Shown here: piece by piece, positions 49,597 through 60,800 of the stretch
Layout: the number at the start of each line of letters is the position of its first letter
Position numbering within the stretch: the first letter of the stretch is position 1
Assembly: GCA_020698575.1 (NCBI GenBank)
Contig: CM036258.1
Span: forward strand, 22,340,795-22,404,794
DNA length: 64,000 bases
Reading direction: 5' to 3'
Source: Bostrychus sinensis
Taxonomy: Eukaryota; Chordata; Actinopteri; Gobiiformes; Eleotridae
Notes under the pieces: model-generated
Told to the model about the DNA's origin: nothing
Databases searched by the model: none
The model's input: only the letters and a program-made list of their open reading frames with translations
Program-made: the position numbers and the translations under genes

Positions 49597-50571
49597 TTTG
49601 GGATTTACAGCCTTTTTTTGACCGAGACAGTGAAGACAAACAGGAAACAGAGTGAGAGAAAAGGGAATGACATAGAAAAAATCAACTAGGACTGTCTTTT
49701 TACATCTACTTCTCTCCATCTCTGCTAGACACTAACCTGCACAGCACTATGACAGCGATAGATTTTTGAAGTATTCTATTATTAACATGTACTACTTTGA
49801 TAGCTTTATTATCTCTAGTAGGCTACAGGTGTTTGGAATGAACAGTAAAACACTCAAAACACAATCAAAACCTAGAGCCAACTAATAACAAAAATATTCT
49901 GTAAAGGCCACAGGCAATTGTGCCTTTGAGATTATGTTAAAAATTGTACAGTTGAAAATGTTGTATTATTACAATCATTTTTAACAGTGCGAACACTGGC
50001 CAAGACTGGGTATACATCACGCTGGTTTAAACTGAACTGATGAGCTCACCAGTTTTGCCTCTTTTGACATGATCCGGAACAACAAGAAAAGACAGATTTA
50101 TGATGAGAAGAGTGAAAAGAAATGTGTTTCAACTAGACTTTGCATTAAAAAAACATTCATCTTCATTCATAATGGCAGTTTTTCTTAAAGGTGCAGATTT
50201 GTTGGATGTAGTTAGAATGATGACTTTGACATGAAGTAGAAATGTGCCTCAGCCAAGTGTGTCATAAAACCTTGGTCATCTGTTTAACATGGGGTAGAGA
50301 GTACATTTAAGCTGAAGTTGGCTGCCATGGATGCTTCTCTGTCATTTCTCAGGCAAATGGGAATGAAAAATGTCTGTTGCCTACTGCTATTGCATAGTTT
50401 TACAAATGCAAGACATAAGAGGTTGTTGTATATAGAATTGGATCTTTATTATTTCCATTGCCTGGAAGCCATGTTATATTTGCAATGAACATAAAGAGGG
50501 GGAAGGAAAAGTTCACAGAGTAGCAATGCATGAAGAAAATCAACAGTTTTATGTGATACCTTCAGTGTTTT

Positions 50572-50577
50572 AATAAA
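50572..50577 (+). terminator. prph2: Candidate poly(A) signal of prph2
   Basis: AATAAA about 1,255 bases after the stop codon, the first canonical signal in the 3' UTR. A second hexamer lies near 50607. Confidence 0.5.
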
Positions 50578-51103
50578 CAAATATATGACCTGACTAGAAC
50601 TGGACCAATAAATTGTGTTAATAAGAGAAATAGGCCTATATTAGGCTAATACTCGATCCTTACATATGTTCAAGTCAAAATATCAAGTGTTTATGTAACA
50701 ATACATGCTCATGAAACAAAATTTTAAAGGGCATCTCACAATATGGCAGAAATAATTAATTTGCATGGTCACTGAGGACCTAATAATAACCACGTGGATA
50801 AAACAGAAATATGACAAAAGGACACTTGATTCTGAATCTACTAAAAAATATTTTAAACCCTTACCTGGTTTGTTATATGCATTTTTATATCAGAATTCAT
50901 GTAAGCTATTGCTCATATCTGCACCATCTCAATAGTAACAGGCAAACACAGCAATTTGTCTTTCAAACCAATTATAGCAATTATAACTTATGACAACTAA
51001 TATTTTCAAACAGAAAGATAATGCGGGAAATTCACAGCATCACAAAGTAGAACAGAAATCAGATAGTGGGAACAGAATGATTTTTGTGTGTGTAATCCAT
51101 GTC

Positions 51104-51109
51104 TTTATT
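51104..51109 (-). terminator. ubr2: Candidate poly(A) signal of ubr2
   Basis: TTTATT on plus, AATAAA on minus, about 325 bases after the ubr2 stop codon. Together with the prph2 signal it leaves only about 530 bases between the ends of the two convergent transcripts. Confidence 0.5.
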
Positions 51110-51431
51110 GGTATGAGCCTCATTGCAAATAAGATTTTTAGAGAAACTCATTCTCACAGCAGAAAAAGCAGAAACTTTAAAAAGGCGACTTGGGTTTACT
51201 TATAATGCATTACCCTCAATTATCGTTCATCCTCCTCTTCCTCTGTCCAGCCTCTAAACTGGACCTCATCTGGGGCTTGATCTGGGAGAGGCGGGATGCC
51301 CAAGCCTTCTTTGATTGTAACAGGGCTGTTGACTGGTGGTGTGTATGTGCATGTGTGTCTTAGCAGCACTGAAGCAGCTTGTCCTCTATGGCTGGGTCTT
51401 ATTTTTCCAGAGGTTGCAGTTGGACTCATCA

Positions 51432-54400
51432 TCACAACATCTGCCACTCAAAAGCAAACATGACGTTAACCACCTCCAGGCTCCGGGCAATTTCCTCCAG
51501 GATGCAGTGCTGCTGCCACAGCTGGTTCAATTTTCTATAGCGCTCTGGGCAGAGGTGCAGTGGGTTGCCTCTCCTAGAAATGCATAAAAAAACAACTTTC
51601 ACCAAAGAATAAGGTAGACATTAATTACATTTTCTAACATATGCCTTCTAACACATATTCGCATTAGGGCGTGTGGGTAACTGGAGCCTATCCCAGCAAC
51701 TTTTACCCTGAGAGGAGGTACAAACTGAACAATGGCCAGTTAGTCGCAGGGCCAACACTTAAGAGACATACACTGAAAGCCAATCATTCACTCTGACTTT
51801 CATTCTTGCAATTTAGATTCATTTATTTCATCACTTATCTTACGTTAAGTGTATAATATTTTGCATTACTTCTTTCCAGTTTTATTTAATACACACTGTG
51901 ATTTTAACAAGCTTTTGAGAAAAAAATTCTAAATCAGTTCTTACACAAGATGAGGATCAGTTTCTCCATAATCATCCAGGTATGGAGCTGGATATGTGCT
52001 TCCTCTCGTCTTACTGGCTCTCAGAACAATTTCACATTCTCTTATTCTGTTAAAACAAAATTATTTTACTAAATTTTATATTTCTAAGTGCAAAAACAAA
52101 ACAAAAAATTAGCAACTGACAATTCATGTGACAAACCTGAGAAACATGCCCACACCAGCTCCACAGGTGGCAGCGTGGGCAGTGCATGCTCCTACATCCT
52201 CTCCATCCACCTGACTCAAACAACAGGAGCTGAGAGAGCACAGCATGGCCCCACAGCACAGGCAGAGAGTGGGGTGCTTTCTCTCATCATCTGTAGACTT
52301 TGGACATCTGAGGACATCAAATTAAAAACCTTGAGTATTATACAAGATGGGAAATCTAAAGATATATAGATTTTTTTTTTTACTTACTGAAAATGACTGG
52401 CTTGGTTGAGGAGAGCACTGTAATCCTCAGGGAGGTCAATCAAACGATTTTTTCTTCTAGGGTATCTGATAAAAAAATGTGAACAGTTGGAAAGCACAAT
52501 ATCATATGCAAAATAACATAACTTAATCAGCCAGATAGGTTACCTCACTGTCTGGAGTTTGCCCCTCAGGGCTTTGGTAACAACAGGACTCTCACTCCAT
52601 CTGAAAAAAATTGTTTTATGAGTTAAAATAAAATGGCCACCCTTGTGACTTTCACAAAGCACCTGATCAATCACAACTGTACATCTATAATGGGGTAGGC
52701 TAGGCTTTTCATGATTGGCTGCATGTTTTTCAAATTTTTGAAAATATATATTGGAAATATATGTTGGCGCTACCCCCTGAATTTTTATTGTATCCAGTTG
52801 CATTTAGAGGGAGCTTAGTCTGCGTCCATTTGTTTCACATGCTTGATATCATACTCAAATCTACAGGGACCAAGTTAAATCTCTGTATAAAACAAAAAAG
52901 GCCATGTCATATCAGTGTATACCACCTACCTCTGCAGCAGTGGTGTAACAGTGTCTCGGTGCTCCTGAAAGAGTTGGAACACATTGGAGGGTAGTGCCAA
53001 GTAACTGCATAGTGGCTCCATTTGTCCTTGAGCTGTAACTGTAATAACACCAGTTTAAGTACAAACAACTATGGACAATGTTTCATAGTAATTAGGAAAA
53101 AAAGTCCACACATACCAGAGGTTGTAAAAAGCTCCTCTGGAGGGTGTACTCCTGTGAGGCAGTTAAAGAAGAGAGCAGAACATCGCAGGAAAGGCTCAAT
53201 TCCTCTTTTCACCTTTTCAGCCACTAAACTGCCAGACACTTCTGGCATTGGCCTGATCACAACAGAAATAAAAAACACACCAAGAAGCAAAAATTTGTAT
53301 AACATATCTGGATAATGGATAACAGAACTGCAAAACTAACTGCTTATTAATATTAAAAGAAATAAATGTACCTTTTAGTGTACTGTGACACTGTGGAGTA
53401 CCACTCTGCAGCTGCTTTAGCCTCCTCTGTGTCATCTCCACTGGCCACTGCAGGGAAATCTGCACACATGTAAAATACTATCAGCCTCCAGAGGGGACAG
53501 GCAAGACAGACAGCACAGAGCAGATGGCAGAACTGTGTTGTATAGCGTTTGTACCTGTGGAGGAGAAGAGGACCTGCAGCATGTGAGCCATGGTGACCAG
53601 ATGCAACATGTACAGATGGTTATAGGCTGAGCTGACAGCAGAAGGATGTAAGTCTACAGTCTCCTCCTGATACAAGGAGGGTATAGACAACACCAGTCCC
53701 ACCTGACAAAACAAGAGCAAGCAGAATTTATAATTTCTGACAATGACAAAGTTCTCTCATGAAAACTGTTGTGAAAACAAGAGAAAGACCAACATTACTA
53801 TTCTGAACCAATCTGTCTACAAATGAATGACTTACTAAAAGATGGAAAAAGTCCACCTCCACAATGGAAGGTGTGTTCTTTCTGCTCAGAGCCGGAAGCA
53901 AAACTGAAGAAGAAAGAAACATATAGCATTAATGCTGTAATTTAGTGGTACCGTAAGTGGTAACTCTTAACTAATACTGACCTCCCAACATGTCAGCGAA
54001 GTGCTTTTGGATTACAGCCTGTGAGCTCTTTATTCTCTGGGTGGCAGCAAACTGTACAGTAGCTTTTAGCCCCGCCAACTGAATAATTTCACAAAATGAA
54101 TAAATTACATTTTAGGATGTATGAAAGTATATAATAATGACTAATCTCTAACAGCCACTAACCTGTCGGTTTTGTAAGGACCCAAATAGTGGCTTGTCCT
54201 CTTCTTGCAAAATATTTTCTGTTTTGAAAATCCAAAATATGTTTAAAGAATTATGTGAACAGCTGAAAGTAGATGTAACGGTATTGAAAGTTGTACCTAT
54301 GGCTTGGATGGTAAAGGCACAAGTGTTCCAGGCCATGAGCGGCACACGTGGACACAGCTCATTGGGTCCAGTCTGGAGTCCTACTCTGTGGACTGTGGTA

Positions 54401-54881
54401 GCACACACTACTAGCATATCGGCTATGCTGTCTGAAAACCTTCTGCTACAAAGTCAATGAAAAAAGAAATTCAGAATCAGAACGAATAGACTACTATACT
54501 ATGCAATGATGGAAGTAGATAATTGTGTTACTAACGGTTCCTGCACGCCATAGCTCAGAATAGATCTAAAGTCTGGCTGCCCCTCTCCACAAAGTCCTTT
54601 GTCCTCTTCAGAGCTATTATTCTCTGTAGTGCAACAAGAGAAGGAAATGTTACTGTAGCTTAATTATATTGTTGCAAGAGCAAAATAAACCTCTGTCAAA
54701 CAAATATACTGTAAATAGACTTTATGTTAGAAACTTATAAATTTAAAAATGTGTCTGACTGTTATGTCTGCAGTTCTTACCATTATCTTGAGAGATGGAT
54801 TTCAGCCCATTTATCCTGGCAGAGAGGACCTGGATCCATCGTGGCATGGTCAAATGTTGCCCAATTAACTCAGCATTTTCA
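51432..54881 (-). CDS. ubr2: ubr2 exon block 4: C-terminal UBR-leader region
   Basis: Exons: 54781-54881, 54536-54623, 54297-54445, 54163-54218, 53982-54078, 53836-53903, 53555-53702, 53372-53459, 53116-53252, 52930-53038, 52544-52600, 52388-52465, 52137-52307, 51945-52046, 51432-51573. Landmarks: TVHRVGLQT, CPRVPLMAWNTCAFTIQAI, EEDKPLFGSLQNRQ, NHLYMLHLVTMAHMLQVL, YPRRKNRLIDLPEDYSALLN and the zinc-binding end CPKSTDDERKHPTLC.CCGAMLC, followed by VDGEDVGACTAH, YPAPYLDDYGETDPHL and GNPLHLCPERYRKL. The last eleven residues (VVNVMFAFEWQML) differ from the human QETNQMLFGFNWQLL, but the WQ.L end is kept. The exon at 52544-52600 is the shortest of the set apart from two others near 55 bases. Confidence 0.93.
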
Positions 54882-57800
54882 CTATATAAAAAGACATGTT
54901 ACAATTTTACTTTCTTACTTGGATCCTCAGAAAACAGGGTAAGTTAGGAAAAGATGCTAGAGAGTACATACTAGTTAAACGTTAGTTGTTCCAATGGGAT
55001 TAGAGGAACTACTGTATTACACAGAGACTTGCAAAGTGGACAAAGGTACTCTCCATTTTCCAGGTCAAAAATCAGTTCTGCATGTAGTCTGTTCCTGGTG
55101 GTGTTCTGAACTGCCTCAAAATATCTGGGAATATAACCAGTTGCATGGTTACACAAATAATTTCATGTTAACCAATTGTTGAGATACAGTATGTCCATTA
55201 TTGTATCTGCTGCAGGTACTTACTTCTGCCAGCATGTGGCGTGCATGACATGCCCACAGCTGCCTGTGTGGGTACCTACTGCCAGATCTGGAGGCATGAA
55301 GAGGGGAAAGGACATTCCTGCATCTGTAAGAGAAAAATAAAATCAAACAAGACAGGTATGAGCAGATATTCCAAATTAAAATACAATTCTCACTAGCACA
55401 AAGAAACTGGACAATCTTGACAAACCATCTGTTCTGGTTGTAAGGATCTTTCCTCTACACTGCGTCAGCACAGTGGACCTCTGAACACATGCAGTCAGGA
55501 CCATGGCTGGAGCTCGTGTAGTCACTTCCTGCTCCTCCTGGCAGAGTATGCAGGTCAGCACTTCCCTCTCTGCTGGTGTGGGCCCTCGATTAGACCCGAT
55601 GGCTACACAGAGCTCCCTCTGATCATTTGCAGAGCTAAAAAATAATAACATAACAAAGAGCTTTACTCTGCACGTCTAACCAAGCTGCAAAACAAACCGA
55701 ACAATTTCTTCTGTTACTGTCTTACCCCAGCAATAGCATCAAAATCATTTTTATACCTGCCATTTAATATAATTTCCAAAAGTACATTTGGATGTAGAGC
55801 CTTAACTTAACAAACTCCTGTTTTATGGAATCAGCTTCCAGCTCATATTAGAGAGGCAGACACAGTCTCTACATTTAAGGTTAGGCTTAAAATGTTCCTC
55901 TTTGAAAAAGCTTATGGTCAGGCAGGCTAGGAACAGGTTTAAGTCCACAGTTGAAGCTAAGCTGCTCTAGGAGTTAGAAGTTGGGGGAAGTATGGTGCAC
56001 TGAGCCTCTGTCCTCTGGTTCCATCTGCTGCTCCTCTTCTATCACTGTCATTAATAAAATCTAATATTCTATATCTAATCAGTTCATTGCTATTTACAAG
56101 TTGTCCCACTCTCTCGCTCCCCTATGGGGGAGTGAGGACTTTCAGATGCCTGACTGCTGGTAGATGTCCCAGTGACGAATGAACCTTAGCTGACCCCATC
56201 TGTGCTCCTGTCCCGAGCTGTGGGCCCTTAACCACACCTCCTATGGACTTTCCGGACCTCTAACCGACCCCCACTCATCTGTATGGATGAGGCCCTCCTG
56301 CTGCATCCTATGGACTTCCCGGACCCCTACCTCATCCCCACTCCCCTGCCTGGAGGAGACCCACCTGCTACATCCTTACAGACCTAAACTATGATCCCAT
56401 AGATGAGCTAATGGACTAACAGTTCTAGACACATTTTGCCTGTCTGTCCTGGGTGAGGATCTCTCCTTCAATATGGTTTCCATAAAGTTTCTTCTTTTTT
56501 ACCCACAGATGTTTTTTTTTTTTTAGCTTTTCCCTACCAAGAAGGAGGGTCTAAAGACAGGGGTGTCCTGGGTCTGTTTAGTTTGGTGTAGTAATTATTT
56601 GTGTTGATTGTGTGTTATGTCTGATAGTGTGTTTATGTTTGATAAACTGTTGACCCAGTACACCAGTTGCCTCTTTGAGGCAACTGGTGTACTGGGCTAT
56701 ATCAATAAAATTGAATTGAACTGACTTAATATGACACCCACCTTTCACTTGACACAGCAGGTTCCCCTTGTAGCCCACTCTCTGGCATATTGTCATACAG
56801 CATTTTGTTTGACTCAATGAAATTTTTCTGCATTGCTGACATCTGGGCCATTATCTTCTGTCTGTGAAGTTTAGCTGCCTCTGCTTTCCTCTTCCTTTCA
56901 GCCTTCTCTTTGTCTTGAGCGCTCTGAAATAAAAACATATTGAAATAATGTCTCTTTCTGAAACAGCTATACATGTATTGTACAAAAAGCTGTTTAGTTT
57001 ACCTCTTCTGGCTTTGCTGTCTCCACACTCATTGATGCTGTTGGGCTGGACTTCTCCCTCAGGCACTTGACAATTTCAAACATCTAAAAAGAAACTCATA
57101 ATGAGAACTAAGGATACACACGTTACTCTAGAAAAAAAAAATCAGTTTGTAAATTTCATACCTGTAAAAGCCATTTGATCATGTCTTTTTGCGCTTCCAG
57201 AGATGGAATCGCTTTAATCTTTGACAACAAGAGAAAGACTGACTTGCCATGTTCAGAACCTATTACTAGAATAAAGTTTATGATTTAGGTAAAAAAAAAT
57301 TACCAAAAAATGTACATCTCTGGCAGTTAGATAATGACAGAGGAGGAAAATGTTCAAAGCAACTTACTGCGTGCCTTTAGGCTGAAATCAAAGGTTACTT
57401 CCTCCACTGTGCTATCTTCAAGCTGTGTTTTCTCTTCAAGCAAAGCTTGGCCTATTAGGTGCAGTGCCTATGTAAGGTAAGCAGTTAAAGTGAGAAGGGG
57501 GCATGGCAAAGCAGAATTTCTTGTGTAGTAGTGTAGGATAACATTTTTTTCCACTTGACAGTATGGCACGGGTCCTGTCAGTACCGGGACTGTTTAGTAC
57601 AGGGAGCCCCAAAACAGGCTTGCATTTCCATTACTCTGGCGTCTGTTACGTAAACACTGATATCACAAAAGCGCAACAAATCTGTGTTAATCATTTTCAG
57701 TAAACAGGAGACTACATCTGGTTTACCAGCTTTCTGTGCATTAAATTTACTTCTCTGCACCACTTTAACACATTTTAACCACTGATCATATATCTAATAT

Positions 57801-60800
57801 ATAATAATATAATAATATAATATACGTAATAATACATGAGTTTAACTCATGTTTAATCCAGTCTAAACTATAAATGAAATGGCTCTCAAGGCGAGAGCTA
57901 TACTTCACTAAACCGGAAACAGCTGTTGCTAATACTGTATACGCCAACTTTATTTTTTTTAAAAGTCGGCACATTTAGCTCATCCACTCTTGGAATACAG
58001 CAGTTTATCACAAGAACAAGTATGCGTTTGATTAAAAGTAATATTTTCCCTTTTATCTATGTTCTTTGGCTTTCTGTTATTGCCCAAGTGTGAATTCTCT
58101 CTCGTCCAATCAACTTGCAGCAAGCGCTCCAGCTGGACCCAGAGCTAGACCCCCACAGTAGTACAGTTTGCTATGCTTTCTGGGGCCGCTTTAGGGAAAG
58201 TGGCAATGCCCCCAAACCAGCTTGACCTGTGCCATACCCTCCCAACTGGAAAAAGCGCCATACTGTATGTGTACCCTCTGGATCATGGCCTCTGTCCAGT
58301 GAGTCGTCCGTTCCTCTGCAGCTCTTTGCAGAACACGTCTCAAAATGTGAATGATGATGTCGCAGCAGAGCAGGCGGACAATGCTGGCGAAGTCAGGACA
58401 GAAGGCTGGAGGCACTGGAGGACGGAGAGCTGAGCAGACAGAGATGTAATATGTCAATAAACGTGACAAGCTTGGTGATTTATTATTGAGGAAGCAACCT
58501 ACCTTTATCATTACCCTCCTGAGCTCTTCTTTTCTTCTGAGACTCTTCTGCCTAAAAGTAAAACAAAAGGAACAAACTTAGAAAAATGATTTGTATCAGT
58601 TTGTGTAAACACTGTATGTAGTGAAACATAACCTTGCTATGTTGGGATCGGGAATAATGGTAGAAGAAAGGGTTGAATTCATTAAGAAGCTCCTTTTTGA
58701 CTTCATATAATCCATGTCCTGACACCCCTGGTTTTCTGAAAGCAGAAACAACATGTAGAAACACACTCAAATATTGAAACAAACTCTTGTAAACATTGTT
58801 TACTTACTTGAAGGTAGAAACTTTGGTAACAACACTTTCCAGACCAGTTTCATGGCTTTCCTAAAAGTAAAGTCAGATAAGAGAACAGTTCTTGTGACTA
58901 ACTTCTCAGGATAAGTTAATTAATAAAAGATGCAGGCGTCTTACATTGTCTGGAAGGCCTTTGACCAGGCTACTGTGAGCCATGGGCTCAATGCATAGCA
59001 GGTGAATAACCTCCCTCATCGTCACATCTTCTTTGGTGACCTGACTAATCCCAGGGACATAGCGCTCACCTAAAAATACCACATTTATCTCAGACTATTG
59101 CTCATCTCTCATAAATGTGCATTTCCAAGTTTTAATGGAATATTGGTACACATTACCAACTATGACAATCAAGAGGAACAACATTTCTTCTGTCAAACGA
59201 TTGAGATGATTCAGTTCATCCTGCAAACGTAGTTAGAAACCATTACAGCAGAAGCACTACTGTACTTGTAACAATTACTTAAATGTTACAAACCTGATCT
59301 TTGCTTGAATGACTCCCATTAAAATAATCAAAGAGTTCAAATCTCAACAGTATGAGCATAAGGAAGTGGTTGGGGTCCATTTTGGAAGCAGCTATCTGTA
59401 AAAGAATGGGCAAACATATGATTACTCTACATGAATAGACAAAAGACAGTTACTGTCAGACCGACACTGACCTGCAGCATGAGGATGTCCTTGTCATACA
59501 TCTCATCTCTGCATTTTACATCTTGATAGTAGTAGACCTGATCATAATCATAATCTTTGTCAGTTATCAATAATAGTTACAAAATCAATGTCCTGTGGTA
59601 GCTTGGTCAACAAACCCTTATCACTTTTTAGCAAAAGGATGCAGGTCTAATAATATTAATAATAATAATGAATTAGATTTATGTGGCGCTTTTCAAAGCA
59701 CCCACAGCACTTGACAACTGTATTTATTCATTGTCACACACTGGTGGTGCTATGCTACCTCTGCAGCCACAGCTACCCTTAGGCAGATTTACAGTGACAT
59801 GGCAGCCATACTGTGCCAATGACCTCTCAACCACCAAACACACGTTAACAATCAACCCCAACACATTTATACACCAGAACCAGGGGCACTGGTTTTGCAC
59901 AAGAACACAACTGAACAGCAGGGCTTGAACAGACATCCTTTTAGTTAGTGGACAACATGCTTTATTTCCTGCCGCCCAATAACGCTTTGTTTCTCCAATT
60001 AGTTAAATATTGTTTATGCTATATACCTGCTACATATTTTGCATGTGTTGGTGCTGCCTGATTAATAAATGTGTATAGCATTTAATCCTTGTATAGAACA
60101 GAACAGAAACACAATTAGGATGGCTGACTGTGGAAGCTAAATGAACATTTTACCTGGCTGACCAAGGACAGTCCATTTCTCCTCCACATTTCAGCAGAGA
60201 CCTGACCAGCCAGCACTATACAGCGCAGAGGAAGCTCTACAAGCTGGGCAAAGTCATAGCTCTCCTGCAGCCAGCACAAACAAAACTAGTTTAACAGTGG
60301 CAGTAAATATTGACAAAGGCTGCCTTATTTTTTTTCATGATAAACCTATTAAATATTTATTTTGAGACTTACAGGGTTAGGCAGTCGCTCAATTGCACCT
60401 GTTCTGCACAGAAGTACATAGAGGCCTATGTACAAATATAAATACTGCATTACAAAACCATTGACAGAAAAATCACATGCCAGCTTCATTCTACTTTTGC
60501 CTACCAGCCAAGAGCCTTGAGATGGGCAGGTGTATGCTGACTGGCTCCTGAGACACTTTGTATGGACACACGTGAAGGATGTGCTTGCACATGTAGCAAT
60601 CAGAGGCATCCCTATGGAAGGGCTGATTACTGCACTCCATCAGGGCTTTGTGGCACTCTTTGAATGTAAGCAGCAAGATGTCATCCTGGAAAGCAGACAT
60701 AAGCAAATGTGAAACAGAGACACATGCAAACACGCAGCAAATAGACAAATTGTTATACAACTCACATCAGAAGAGCACCAGTCCTGAAACATTGCAAGAA

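Larger units (their letters stand above)
49318..51431. other. Convergent 3' UTRs of prph2 and ubr2
   Basis: prph2 ends from the left and ubr2 from the right. The prph2 3' UTR holds a TA tract (49565-49591) and a poly(A) signal at 50572. The ubr2 3' UTR holds a poly(A) signal at 51104-51109 (minus). An acidic open frame at 51220-51447 on the minus strand is discussed in the findings. No independent gene is visible. Confidence 0.7.

Noticed and set aside
54972..55156. Apparent end of ubr2 at the TAG after the RING exon
   Set aside because: The TA of that codon is the end of the exon, followed by a GTATGT donor. The next exon supplies T and the frame goes on, in agreement with UBR2.
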